From positions 1-31,292 of the forward strand of contig JBOFSR010000105.1 in the NCBI GenBank assembly GCA_051651645.1: a stretch of 31,292 nt of DNA. Direction: 5' to 3'. Made by a program: the position numbers and the translations under genes. The stretch is from JBOFSR01 sp051651645 (lineage in GTDB: Bacteria; Spirochaetota; Spirochaetia; Treponematales; Treponemataceae). This document shows, piece after piece, positions 7,485 through 16,149 of the stretch. Each line of letters begins with the position of its first letter. The stretch's first letter is position 1. The notes below the pieces were generated by a model, which did no database searches, was not told the DNA's origin, and saw only the letters and a program-made list of their open reading frames with translations.

Positions 7485-8975
7485 ATGATTTCTCCAACAC
7501 TTTCAATATTGGCAGCTTTTGTGTGCTATCTTGCAATGATGGTTATCGTCGGTTGGCGATATGCAAAAAAAAATGAGACCTCTCACGATTTTTTTCTTGG
7601 GGGCAGAAAAACTGGCCCATGGATGACCGCTTTAAGTGCCGAAGCCTCCGATATGTCAGCGTGGCTTTTAATGGGCTTACCTGGTGTTGCCTACGCAAGT
7701 GGTGTCAAGGGAGCTTTTTGGGTCGCGGTCGGACTTTTGCTTGGCACGTATTTAAACTGGTTTTTTGTGGCAAAACGCCTTCGCAAATATTCAATTCATG
7801 CCTCCGATGCAATCACCATTCCTGAGTTCTTTAATAATCGATTTAACGACCAAAAGAAAATTATTGGTTTGATTGCAACAATTTTTATTTTAGTTTTTTT
7901 TACCGTGTATGCCGCCTCAGGATTTGTTGCCTGTGCAAAGGTTTTTAACTCGGTATACGGAATTTCCTATTTTTATGCCCTGCTTCTTGGGGTAATTGTA
8001 ATTCTTGCTTACACATTGCTTGGTGGATATTTAGCTGTTGTTGCAACTGATTTTATTCAAGGTTCTATAATGTTTGTTGCTCTGCTTTTGACCTTTGTTG
8101 GAATGATAGTTTCATTTGGTGGCATTGGTGAAGTTGTGCTAAAAATCAGTGAGTTTGGCAATCATTTTATAAATCCTTTTGGAACGCAAGGAGAATCCTC
8201 CTCGGTGCTTAGCTTGATTGGCGATTTTGCCTGGGGGCTGGGATATTTTGGCATGCCTCATATTTTAATTCGTTTTATGGGGCTGCGCTCAAATTCTGAA
8301 GTGAAGATATCACGGCGGATAGCAACAGTTTGGGTGACAATCGCTCTTTTTGCAGCCGTTTTTGTTGGCGTAATTGGCAAAGCGTATTTACTGCCTGTTG
8401 AATTAAGCTCAGGCGAAACAGACACAGTTTTTATTCTTTCGATTATTAAAATGTTTCCTTCCTTTATAGCAGGAATTTTCCTTTGCGGAATTATGGCAGC
8501 TGCAATGAGTACTGCAGATTCCCAGCTCTTGGTTGCTTCTTCAGCTTTTTCTCGTGATGTTTATCGTGGCTTTATTCGTAAAAATGCAACAGAAAAAGAA
8601 ACGTTGTTCATCAGTCGATTAACCGTTGTTCTTGTTGCTCTTGTTGCCTTTGTCATTGCATTAAATCCCAATAGCTCCATATTTAGCTTAGTTAGTTTTG
8701 CTTGGGGAGGATTTGGATCGACCTTTGCACCAATTATCTTGCTTTCACTTTTTTGGCGAAAAACTACACGAAATGGGGCGGTTTCAGGAATGCTTTGTGG
8801 GGGAATTATTGCTGTTTTGTGGTTTAATCTTTCAGGCGGAATTTTTGACGTCTATGAAATTTTACCAGGATTTCTTTCAGGGGTGCTGGTGACAATTCTT
8901 GTTAGCCTTGTTGATACTAAAAAAGATGAGAAGGTTTTTGCTGAATTTGATGTATTTCAAACAATAGATGACTGA
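7485..8975 (+). CDS. putP: Sodium/proline symporter
   Basis: Inner-membrane sodium-coupled proline importer of the sodium:solute symporter family, 496 residues, the usual length for PutP. Long stretches match the PutP pattern: FLGGRKTGPW, TALSAEASDMSAWLLMGLPG (the sodium/proline-binding region of TM2), IPEFFNNRF, and the ASGFVACA and LLGGYLAVVATDFIQG segments. About 13 hydrophobic segments are visible. Proline could serve as carbon source, Stickland-type electron acceptor or osmolyte. A small lipoprotein gene begins 18 nt after the stop and may be co-transcribed. The start is fixed by the promoter that ends 6 nt upstream, so the mRNA is probably leaderless. Confidence 0.93.
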   Translation: MISPTLSILAAFVCYLAMMVIVGWRYAKKNETSHDFFLGGRKTGPWMTALSAEASDMSAWLLMGLPGVAYASGVKGAFWVAVGLLLGTYLNWFFVAKRLRKYSIHASDAITIPEFFNNRFNDQKKIIGLIATIFILVFFTVYAASGFVACAKVFNSVYGISYFYALLLGVIVILAYTLLGGYLAVVATDFIQGSIMFVALLLTFVGMIVSFGGIGEVVLKISEFGNHFINPFGTQGESSSVLSLIGDFAWGLGYFGMPHILIRFMGLRSNSEVKISRRIATVWVTIALFAAVFVGVIGKAYLLPVELSSGETDTVFILSIIKMFPSFIAGIFLCGIMAAAMSTADSQLLVASSAFSRDVYRGFIRKNATEKETLFISRLTVVLVALVAFVIALNPNSSIFSLVSFAWGGFGSTFAPIILLSLFWRKTTRNGAVSGMLCGGIIAVLWFNLSGGIFDVYEILPGFLSGVLVTILVSLVDTKKDEKVFAEFDVFQTIDD

Positions 8976-8993
8976 GTTAGACAAAAGAGTTAT

Positions 8994-9326
8994 ATGAAAA
9001 ATTTATTAGTTTTAATTAGTGTTGTGAGTCTTTTTTTTGCTTGTGATACAGGAACAACAGCTACAACGGATTTTGAAGGCGTTTGGATTGGTGATGGGTA
9101 TGTTTTTACTTTTTCATCAGCAACAGTATCAATACAAGAGAGAACTGCTGGTAGTACTGCAGATCATTTTACCTATAGTGTTAGCGGTAGCAATATTTTT
9201 TTATCGCCGCAACAAAGCGGTTCTATGATAGAAGGAACTTATAATTTTTCTAATAATAATGAGACTTTGGAACTTACCTTGGCTGGCTATAATGGTGGCC
9301 ACAAGATGTTTTTGTCAAAAGCTTAA
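8994..9326 (+). CDS. Small lipoprotein, lipocalin-like
   Basis: A 110-residue predicted lipoprotein. The N-terminus MKNLLVLISVVSLFFAC is a lipoprotein signal with Cys17. The mature part (FEGVWIGDGYVFTF, then SGSNIFLSPQQSG and ETLELTLAGY) has the W-x-G start and regular beta-strand pattern of small lipocalin-like or META-like beta-barrel domains common in spirochaete and Bacteroidetes lipoproteins. It sits 18 nt downstream of putP on the same strand, so co-transcription is likely, but no functional link to proline uptake can be shown. Its stop lies two bases from the end of the convergent apt gene, with no obvious terminator between. Ligand and role are unknown. Confidence 0.75.
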   Translation: MKNLLVLISVVSLFFACDTGTTATTDFEGVWIGDGYVFTFSSATVSIQERTAGSTADHFTYSVSGSNIFLSPQQSGSMIEGTYNFSNNNETLELTLAGYNGGHKMFLSKA

Positions 9327-9328
9327 AA

Positions 9329-9862
9329 TTACTCAGCGTTGAAATCAATGAGTGTTCGTACAGGGATTGGGCTTAAAATTTCATCGTAATGTAAAAAAGG
9401 TAATCCCACAACACCAAAAAACTCCACAGCTGAAGCTCCGCCTTGCTCAAGGACTGTTTTTGCTGCATGGAGTGTTCCTCCTGTTGCAATTAAATCATCA
9501 ACCACCAGTATTTTTTGCCCTTTTTGAATATCGGCTTTGTGAACTTCAATCTCAGCATGACCATACTCAAGGGCGTATTTACAGGCATAAGTGTCGCCTG
9601 GCAATTTACCTTTTTTGCGAATAAGAATGAGTGGAATGCCTAATCGCTCGGCAAATGGAGCTGCAAAAACAAAACCACGTGATTCTACTGCTGCAACAGC
9701 ATCAATTTCTCTGTCTTTGTATATTTCAACCATGCGATCTATGCATTCCTTAAAAGCTTGTGGATGCACAAGAATACCCGTGATGTCATAAAACAAAATT
9801 CCCTGTTTCGGAAAATTAGGAATTTTTCTAATAACTGAATCAAGATTAACTGAATTACTCAT
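9329..9862 (-). CDS. apt: Adenine phosphoribosyltransferase
   Basis: Cytoplasmic purine-salvage enzyme that makes AMP from adenine and PRPP. The protein is 177 residues, typical of the family. The PRPP-binding motif ILVVDDLIATGGTL is at 118-131, and the N-terminal IPNFPKQGILFYDIT and the AVESRGFVFAAPFA segment are characteristic of Apt. The ATG at 9862 gives the standard N-terminus. There is no Shine-Dalgarno sequence (AAGAAA directly precedes ATG), and the -10 box ends 6 nt upstream, so the message is probably leaderless. The gene faces the small lipoprotein gene with only 2 bp between stops. Confidence 0.97.
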   Translation of the reverse strand: MSNSVNLDSVIRKIPNFPKQGILFYDITGILVHPQAFKECIDRMVEIYKDREIDAVAAVESRGFVFAAPFAERLGIPLILIRKKGKLPGDTYACKYALEYGHAEIEVHKADIQKGQKILVVDDLIATGGTLHAAKTVLEQGGASAVEFFGVVGLPFLHYDEILSPIPVRTLIDFNAE

Positions 9863-9868
9863 TTTCTT

Positions 9869-9897
9869 AGTGTATTTTTTTTTATAAAGTATGTCAA
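9869..9897 (-). promoter_or_regulatory. apt promoter, predicted leaderless
   Basis: Minus-strand TTGACA (9892-9897), 17 nt, TACACT (9869-9874), then 6 nt to the ATG at 9862. Confidence 0.7.
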
Positions 9898-9927
9898 CGG
9901 TGGAGCAATACTAAAAAATATGGCATA

Positions 9928-11202
9928 TTAAGGAGCGTTTGTCAGTTTTTTATCACTTCTAAAGTGAAAATTGCTTGGATTTTGATGAGCAATAGCGATT
10001 TTTAATTCATCATCAAGTGGTGAGTTTTTGAAGTTATTCCAGTATTCTGTAGCTGATTTAATTTTTGATAACGATAATGGCCAATCCGTTCCAAACATAA
10101 TTTTTGTTCGAATAATGTCTTGTTTTGCAGGCGTTTGTGCCTCTATGATTTTTAGAAGGTTTGCCCAGTAGTTTTTGTCTGTGCCATTGAAAGAGGTGTC
10201 TGTATAGACATTGGGATATCGAGCAATCAACTCAAGAATTTTATCCTGCCATACATTTTGTTGAAATAAGGGAATGTTTCGTGTGTACTGTTTTCCAAAA
10301 TGGGCAAAATTGAGGTAAAGGGTAGGATGTTTTTCTAGGACGACTGTCCAGCGCTCTGGCGAGGTAAAAAGCTGTGCTGTGTCAAAATCAACAAGTCTAA
10401 ATCCTTGATTATCGCAATGCGTGGTGATTGGAATTGTTTTTTTTTCGCAAAATGAATAAATTAAATCCATTTTTTCTTGTTCTTTTTTGTTCATTGGGTA
10501 GGGGTCGCAATTCATTGGTGGGTAGAGTTTTATTCCTGCAAATGAATTTTTATAATTATTTTTCTTGAATCTTTTTTTTGATTTTTCCCACGTGGTAATT
10601 TGTGCCGATGCTTGTGCAGACCATGATGAAAAATATGTATCTAAAAATTGCTCAATGTCTTTAATTTTCCAAAATGTAGGATTTATTCCTAAAAAGGGGC
10701 GAAAAATGAGTTTGCTTTGTGGATTTGACTGAGTAAAGCTATGAAAACTTTGAAGCATTTCATCGGCTTGCATCGCAACACTGTGAACGGGGACAATATT
10801 GTAGTAGCTGCTATCATGAATTTTAGGGTAATTAAAATCCATGATAAGTGGAGAAAGTACCAGCTTGTCAAATTGTTGTCCTGCAAGTTCAATGCCAGCA
10901 CTGGTAATAATTGCATCATGTGGGTGCTTTTCAAAAAATCCTGTTAAATCTTTGTTTAGCAGTGAAATATTTTCGATAAGTGGTTGTTCTAGCAAGCTGA
11001 TAAGGGAGATTGTTTGAGAGAAATTTGATAATAAATCTTTGTAAATGTAATCAGAGGCCGAGAATGCTGCAATGGATTCAGAAAATTTGTTTTTTTCTAC
11101 AAAAGAAAGATATGCAGATAGGCATATATTCTTGAGCGTTAGAAAATGCATGTGTGAGTCAAAAATATATTTTTCTTGTTTTTGGATAAAAGGAAGGTTC
11201 AT
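9928..11202 (-). CDS. Amidohydrolase-superfamily metal-dependent hydrolase
   Basis: A 424-residue cytoplasmic protein that fits the amidohydrolase-related TIM-barrel family. The metal-binding HxH is seen in DSHMHF (His17, His19). A lysine follows in FAGIKLYPP, then histidines in ITTHCDNQG (about residue 260) and LNFAHFGKQ, and the catalytic aspartate in IMFGTDWPLS (about residue 370), all in the canonical order. YPNVYTDTSFNG is also typical of the family. The substrate cannot be read from sequence. No Shine-Dalgarno sequence is present; a -10 box ends 6 nt before the ATG. The gene is divergent from the giant surface lipoprotein gene, with both promoters in the 120-bp gap. Confidence 0.8.
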   Translation of the reverse strand: MNLPFIQKQEKYIFDSHMHFLTLKNICLSAYLSFVEKNKFSESIAAFSASDYIYKDLLSNFSQTISLISLLEQPLIENISLLNKDLTGFFEKHPHDAIITSAGIELAGQQFDKLVLSPLIMDFNYPKIHDSSYYNIVPVHSVAMQADEMLQSFHSFTQSNPQSKLIFRPFLGINPTFWKIKDIEQFLDTYFSSWSAQASAQITTWEKSKKRFKKNNYKNSFAGIKLYPPMNCDPYPMNKKEQEKMDLIYSFCEKKTIPITTHCDNQGFRLVDFDTAQLFTSPERWTVVLEKHPTLYLNFAHFGKQYTRNIPLFQQNVWQDKILELIARYPNVYTDTSFNGTDKNYWANLLKIIEAQTPAKQDIIRTKIMFGTDWPLSLSKIKSATEYWNNFKNSPLDDELKIAIAHQNPSNFHFRSDKKLTNAP

Positions 11203-11208
11203 CGTGAT

Positions 11209-11237
11209 AGTTTATAGACTTTTTTTTAATTTATCAA
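11209..11237 (-). promoter_or_regulatory. Amidohydrolase promoter, predicted leaderless
   Basis: Minus-strand TTGATA (11232-11237), 17 nt, TAAACT (11209-11214), then 6 nt to the ATG at 11202. Confidence 0.6.
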
Positions 11238-11258
11238 TGCTTATATTTACAATATTAC

Positions 11259-11287
11259 TTGACGTGTTTTTGTTTTGGTGATATAAT
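11259..11287 (+). promoter_or_regulatory. Promoter of the BspA-like surface lipoprotein
   Basis: TTGACG (11259-11264), 17 nt, perfect TATAAT (11282-11287). The start near 11294 leaves a leader of about 29 nt that carries the AGGAG ribosome-binding site at 11311-11315. Unlike most promoters in this window, it is leadered. Confidence 0.75.
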
Positions 11288-11322
11288 GATTGTCAATCTT
11301 TGTAGGTTATAGGAGCTATGTG

Positions 11323-14300
11323 ATGAAAAAATTAATACTAATACTAATATTATTAGTAAGTGTTCTTCTCATTATGAGTTGTAAAGATTCAACTTCAGCA
11401 AATTTAGACTTTAAGGTGACTGTTGTTCAAGGTGAGGGCGGCAGTATTTATTTGCCAGGACAGGTTGAAAAATCTTTGTTCCGTGCAGGGGACACGGTAG
11501 CCCTTGATATTCGCCCCAATGAGGGATATTCTTTATCAAGCTTGACTTATACGCTTGGAGCAAGACCGTTGCCTGTCAAAAGTAATCAATTTTTTATGCC
11601 TTCAGGGGATGTAACCGTGCAGGCTGTTTTTGTCTCAAAGTATGACTTTACTATAAAGTTAAGTCATGAGGTTGTCTCTTTGATAGATGATTTTGTAGTG
11701 GAAGCGGAAATTATTGGTGGTGCAGAAAGAAGTGTCGAAGATGAAGTAAAGCTTGACTGGAATACATATGATACAAGTGTAGCAATAGTGGATGGTTCTG
11801 GAAGGTTGAAGGCCATATCTCCAGGAGAGACAGTCCTTCAGGCACGAGATCCTGTTACAGGTAAGTATGCAGAAGCTCTTGTTGTTGTTATTGACAATAT
11901 CTTTATCGTTAGTGGCGATACGATAACTAAAATAAAACCAGGAGCTAAAGTTCCAGAAAATTTAGTAATCCCTGAGTATATATCTAGTGTTGAGATTAAG
12001 GAAATTGGTTCATTTGCTTTTAAAGGTGCTCCTGTAAAAAGTGTAAAGCTGCCTTCAACTCTTGTAAAGATAGGTGATGGTGCCTTTAAAGATGTTAATT
12101 TAAAGGAAATAGAAATCCCAGAGAGCGTAACAAGCATAGGTAAAGATGTTTTTGCAAAAGGCTTGGAACTTATTAAGTTTAAGGGTAGTGTTCCACCTGT
12201 TTTGGGAAGTGAAAAAACACTTGGGGAAGTAAGTACTAGTACCATAGATATGGCCGATATGATACCAGAAATAATAGTATCAAATAGCTATTCAGATGTG
12301 TATCGCAGGCAGTGGGGAGATTACTATCATTATAATATACGAAGTGAAAATGAGAGTTTTGTTCGAGTTAGTGAGCAATATATAAGCACAAGCCGAGTAA
12401 GTGCTGTAGAAGGTGAAGTAGTACAAATAAACATTGCAGTCCCCGATGGTAAGCAGTATAAGCTTGGAGATGTTGATGTGGTATTTATGGATAAAGCGGG
12501 AAATCTTTCAGTTTCACAAGATGCCCTTGGTGTTATGAACTTTGTTATGAGAGACTCCCGAGTGCGTGTAAGTGTAAGTTTGACAGATCAGGTAGGTAAT
12601 TTTAAGTTTACGGATCGTTCTTTGTCAAATGGCTTTGTTGTTCCCAGTTTAGATGTTAACGGACGGTACTATAAGGTTAATGCTGTAGGAATCTCTGGCG
12701 GATATAGAATTAAGGAAGTGAGGGCCTCAAGAGCGGGATTTTTAGAAGGAAGTTATGAGCCAAAAGATCCTCGTGATGTAAAAATATTTGATGAAGTTAA
12801 ATCCAATATGGAGTATCAGCTCCGTTGGGATGGAGTGATTGATGAGATTATTATAGATGTAGAGTGGATCGAGCAAAAATATACTATAACACTGGCAACT
12901 GATGGAGGAGAGTATACAGATTCAAGTAGAACTGTAGAGGCAATATATGGTGACTTATTGCCAGGAGATAGAAAAGGATCTGCCCCTGCAGTACCAAAGA
13001 AAGCCGGATATAATTTTGCAGGATATTACTTACTACAACCAAATGGAGGCATAACTCAGTATTATAATGAGCAGATGAGGCCTGTTGAGAAGTGGCTTAT
13101 AGCAAGAAATGAAACTATTACTGCTCGCTGGACGCCAAAGACGTATACGGTAACATTAAAGGCAACAGAAGATCTTGTAATAAAAGGTGAAAATGAGAAA
13201 AATCGCGATATTCTAGTGACATATGGACAGTTTTTACCAAATACTGTTTTAGCCCCTGTTGGTCAGGAAGGGTATAAATTTGAAGGGTATGTTGATGATA
13301 AGGGCTTGTTTTATTATGGTGGCGGATCTTCTGTAGGATCTACAATGATACCTCGTTTAGTGTGGGATAAGATAGAAAATACATCGTTGACACCGCGCTG
13401 GAGTATGACATCGACAGTAATAACATTACATCCATCATATCCTGAAGTACCTGATGAGTTGGTAGCAAGTAATACACGAAGTAGTAAGCCGTGGCTAATA
13501 ACTCGCTCTTCTCGAGTAAGTAATACTTCTTCACGATATGGACATCCTTTGCCTGTACAAGTAATTTCGAATATGCCAAGTATGACTCATTTTAAGTTTC
13601 TAGGTTATTATTCTGGACTTTATGGAACAGGGGATAAGTATTATGATGAAAACTTTGCTCCCGTGAAAAATTGGGATATCTTAGAGCCAGAAGTAGAACT
13701 TTATGCTCATTGGACGTTTGACGGAAAGAAGTTTGCAGGAATCTCTGCACGAGGGCGATCGAAGGTGGCCTTTGATAGTGGCATTTATGGTGTTGGCGAT
13801 ATGGCTGGAGAAACTACTTTTATTTATGGTGATGAGTTTGATATAGTTGGTGAGGTAAGTGTTTACTTTGAGCCTTTGTATGTCTTAAAAGATGAGAGTA
13901 AGAAAAACGATAGAAGTTATATATCAAACCATGAAAATTTTAGTCGTGAGTATCCGCGTTTACAGGTGCGAGGTGGTGTTAGTATTAAAGATGGTGCTTC
14001 CTTAAAGTCTTGTGGCGTATCGCTGGTACGGCAGATAGCGGACTTCCCTTTGTTGTATAATGATCCCCAGTTGTCTTTAAGTTATGATGATAGTACGGTA
14101 AAAATGCTTACATCGGTAGCAAATGGACAGACGTTATTGTCATCGGATAAACCTAGATTGGATAATTTTAGATTGGTTGGTTTTTATGATCAGCGGTATG
14201 GACGGGGAGAGAATTTATATGAGAGCTGGACAGGATATGAAGAAGGAAGCCTTGCCTCGATTGTTGATACGTATGGGCATTGGAGATATAACGGACCAAA

Positions 14301-15876
14301 TATGTTAGAAGAATCGCATTTTACGGGTAATACGTTACGTTCTGGATTGTATGCGTTGACCTTAGATTTGAATATAGAGGGAAATAAGGATTTGCAAATA
14401 GAGAATGGCGTTCATATATATTTTGAGCCAAACTATACCGAGACAGAGATGAAAATGCCTTTGTTGGGGATTAGAGGTATAGGTGCTTTGAATGCGACAA
14501 TGACAGGACATGGAGGTGGATTATTTAATATAGAAGGAAATTATCCTGACGATGTTATAGAGTCAGGGTTTTCAGGACGTAGCTCAGGAGAGAGTTTATT
14601 CCTCGGTGTGGGAGAAAATGGTTTTGTCTCTGTTAAGAATCTTGCGAGTAACTTAAAACCAGAGGTAGAGTTTTTTGATCTTAGAGGATTTTCTTCGGAT
14701 AAGGCTGGATCAAATGAAAAGGAAACGATAGAAGTTACGAAGTTTAAGAATACAGGGGTTGTAAGTTTGTATGGTACTTGGACTACTAGTTCTAGTGTAA
14801 TAGATATTTCACGAGTAAGTAATTCAAGTCGTTTATTAGATGCATCAAATAGTCGCTATGTGGTGAGAGGGACAGTAGGTTTTAATACACCTACAACAGC
14901 CTCTTTAAGTGGGTTATCGGTTCCTGCAGGTAAAAAGGTCTATATATATTTTGAGCCAGCTTCTAATGCTGTATTGAATGTAACTGGTGCAAATGGTAGT
15001 AATGCTACAATAGGTGGTGCTGGAGGTGGAGGCGGTGCTGGTATTAAAGTGCTGGATGGTAGTTCTTTAGTGTTATTGGGTTCAGGAAAACTTGTTGCTA
15101 CAGGTGGAGCAGGAGGTGCTGCTGCTAATGGTGCTACTCCAAGCAAGCCTACTGCTTCCTACAGTGTTGGAGGGTTGGCTGGCGGTGGAGGTGCTGGCGG
15201 TGGAGGTGCTGCTATTGGCGGTGGAGGTGCTGGCGGTGGAAATGGTGGAAAGGGTGGAAAAGATAGTGAAACTCACAAAAATACAGTTGTCGTAAAGGGA
15301 GAGCGTGGAGCTGATGGAAAATCAGTTGTGAAATCTGGAGATATCTTTGTATATGGTTTTATAACCTTGCAACTCAAAGAAGGTTCAGGCCGATTGTCTG
15401 GTGATGGTGCAAGAGGTGGATATTTCTATAAGTCGGATAAGGCTTCGACAGGAAGTAAAGAAGGTGCAGGTGGTAGTGGAGGGGGAGGTGCTTCAGGAGC
15501 AGGATCCTTAATTGGTAGTGGAGGAGGAGGAGGAGGAGGAGGAGGAGGAGCATCGTCTGCTACTTTTTGGGGGGGGTCTGATCTTAGAATTGAAGGATGT
15601 GAAACATCAGGAGAAAATGGTAAAAACGGTTCCTCTGATGGGAATGGAGGCAGTGCTGGTGTCTCTGGCATTGGATTATGTACAGAAGGATTAGGGTCTC
15701 GCAATAGACACAAATCTCAGTATCCAAGCAAGTATGCTGATCCACAATCTGGTGGAAAACCAAGCGAGTTTCCTGTCACTAATGGTACTTTATATTGGAG
15801 AGCAAAAACTGCAATGCCTTCTTTGGGAGGTAGCAACCAAGGGCTTCCTGGTCGACCTATGAATACAGCTTCATAA
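11323..15876 (+). CDS. Giant BspA-like multidomain surface lipoprotein with glycine-rich C-terminus
   Basis: A 1517-residue predicted lipoprotein (Cys20 in VLLIMSC). The ATG at 11323 follows AGGAG by 7 nt and gives a clean signal peptide. In order: a basic-rich beta domain; a Big_2-like Ig domain (about 107-193, ending in SGRLKAISPGETVLQARD); BspA-type leucine-rich repeats (about 220-293, such as IEIPESVTSIGKDVF); three InlB/Listeria-Bacteroides-type repeats (about 520-800, with KAGYNFAGYY and ITARW-like ends); three related modules each holding a YFEP motif (near 847, 1033 and 1207); and a Gly/Ala/Ser-rich region (about 1227-1460). Proteins of this architecture are surface adhesins in oral and gut treponemes; adhesion is inferred. 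In-frame GGA repeats and a G8 tract could vary its length or expression. A strong terminator follows. Confidence 0.9.
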   Translation: MKKLILILILLVSVLLIMSCKDSTSANLDFKVTVVQGEGGSIYLPGQVEKSLFRAGDTVALDIRPNEGYSLSSLTYTLGARPLPVKSNQFFMPSGDVTVQAVFVSKYDFTIKLSHEVVSLIDDFVVEAEIIGGAERSVEDEVKLDWNTYDTSVAIVDGSGRLKAISPGETVLQARDPVTGKYAEALVVVIDNIFIVSGDTITKIKPGAKVPENLVIPEYISSVEIKEIGSFAFKGAPVKSVKLPSTLVKIGDGAFKDVNLKEIEIPESVTSIGKDVFAKGLELIKFKGSVPPVLGSEKTLGEVSTSTIDMADMIPEIIVSNSYSDVYRRQWGDYYHYNIRSENESFVRVSEQYISTSRVSAVEGEVVQINIAVPDGKQYKLGDVDVVFMDKAGNLSVSQDALGVMNFVMRDSRVRVSVSLTDQVGNFKFTDRSLSNGFVVPSLDVNGRYYKVNAVGISGGYRIKEVRASRAGFLEGSYEPKDPRDVKIFDEVKSNMEYQLRWDGVIDEIIIDVEWIEQKYTITLATDGGEYTDSSRTVEAIYGDLLPGDRKGSAPAVPKKAGYNFAGYYLLQPNGGITQYYNEQMRPVEKWLIARNETITARWTPKTYTVTLKATEDLVIKGENEKNRDILVTYGQFLPNTVLAPVGQEGYKFEGYVDDKGLFYYGGGSSVGSTMIPRLVWDKIENTSLTPRWSMTSTVITLHPSYPEVPDELVASNTRSSKPWLITRSSRVSNTSSRYGHPLPVQVISNMPSMTHFKFLGYYSGLYGTGDKYYDENFAPVKNWDILEPEVELYAHWTFDGKKFAGISARGRSKVAFDSGIYGVGDMAGETTFIYGDEFDIVGEVSVYFEPLYVLKDESKKNDRSYISNHENFSREYPRLQVRGGVSIKDGASLKSCGVSLVRQIADFPLLYNDPQLSLSYDDSTVKMLTSVANGQTLLSSDKPRLDNFRLVGFYDQRYGRGENLYESWTGYEEGSLASIVDTYGHWRYNGPNMLEESHFTGNTLRSGLYALTLDLNIEGNKDLQIENGVHIYFEPNYTETEMKMPLLGIRGIGALNATMTGHGGGLFNIEGNYPDDVIESGFSGRSSGESLFLGVGENGFVSVKNLASNLKPEVEFFDLRGFSSDKAGSNEKETIEVTKFKNTGVVSLYGTWTTSSSVIDISRVSNSSRLLDASNSRYVVRGTVGFNTPTTASLSGLSVPAGKKVYIYFEPASNAVLNVTGANGSNATIGGAGGGGGAGIKVLDGSSLVLLGSGKLVATGGAGGAAANGATPSKPTASYSVGGLAGGGGAGGGGAAIGGGGAGGGNGGKGGKDSETHKNTVVVKGERGADGKSVVKSGDIFVYGFITLQLKEGSGRLSGDGARGGYFYKSDKASTGSKEGAGGSGGGGASGAGSLIGSGGGGGGGGGGASSATFWGGSDLRIEGCETSGENGKNGSSDGNGGSAGVSGIGLCTEGLGSRNRHKSQYPSKYADPQSGGKPSEFPVTNGTLYWRAKTAMPSLGGSNQGLPGRPMNTAS
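15520..15549 (+). repeat. Ten tandem GGA triplets in the surface lipoprotein gene
   Basis: Perfect (GGA)10 in frame with the gene, encoding ten glycines. Slippage would change the glycine run by whole codons, so the length may differ between strains without loss of frame. Confidence 0.97.
15569..15576 (+). repeat. Homopolymeric G8 tract in the surface lipoprotein gene
   Basis: Eight consecutive G following TTTTT, inside codons for Trp-Gly-Gly. Gain or loss of one base would shift the frame for the last 100 or so residues. Poly-G tracts of this length are known slippage sites in treponemes. Confidence 0.95.
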
Positions 15877-15889
15877 GCTTAATAAAAAA

Positions 15890-15917
15890 GATGATTCGGT
15901 TGAATCATCTTTTTTTG
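15890..15917 (+). terminator. Intrinsic terminator of the surface lipoprotein gene
   Basis: GATGATTC (15890-15897) pairs with GAATCATC (15902-15909) around a GGTT loop. AAAAAA lies upstream and eight T (15910-15917) downstream. Confidence 0.93.
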
Positions 15918-15976
15918 TAGAAATAGGTATTCTGTTTTGCTTGCTAAATTTTGATTGTCCTGTACTCAAACTTACG

Positions 15977-16051
15977 TGATAAAGCAAGAGAATAGATTTA
16001 AGAATGACGGAGAAAAGGTGGGGTTTGACGGGATATATTGGGATTTATTTT
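15977..16051 (+). repeat. Dispersed 75-bp repeat, copy A
   Basis: Aligns by eye with the reverse complement of 29121-29194 at about 85% identity (10 mismatches, one 1-bp gap). The shared core AACGGAGAAAAG-type sequence also occurs at 17020-17035. In one frame it reads FKNDGEK followed by FDGIYWDL and a stop; copy B gives FKNNGEK and RIYW. It could be the eroded end of a mobile or phage gene. Confidence 0.8.
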
Positions 16052-16149
16052 GTAATTGAGTTTCGTTATGAAACTCGTTTGCTGAATATTTGTGAAAGTT
16101 CTTTAATTTATGTTAGTAGTGAATACTGATTTTTTATTTGCTGATAAAT

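Noticed and set aside
15177..15250. Short repeats in the glycine-rich coding region as a CRISPR array
   Set aside because: There are no regular spacers of constant length, and the repeats are in-frame glycine codons.
14940..15713. Long open frames opposite or shifted to the glycine-rich region
   Set aside because: They arise from GGN-type codon repeats read in other frames; the proline- or valine/leucine-rich products have no start signals or family features.
16058..16076. GAGTTTC/GAAACTC hairpin as a terminator
   Set aside because: It has a good 7-bp stem but no T-run after it and no gene ending upstream; left as part of the AT-rich gap.
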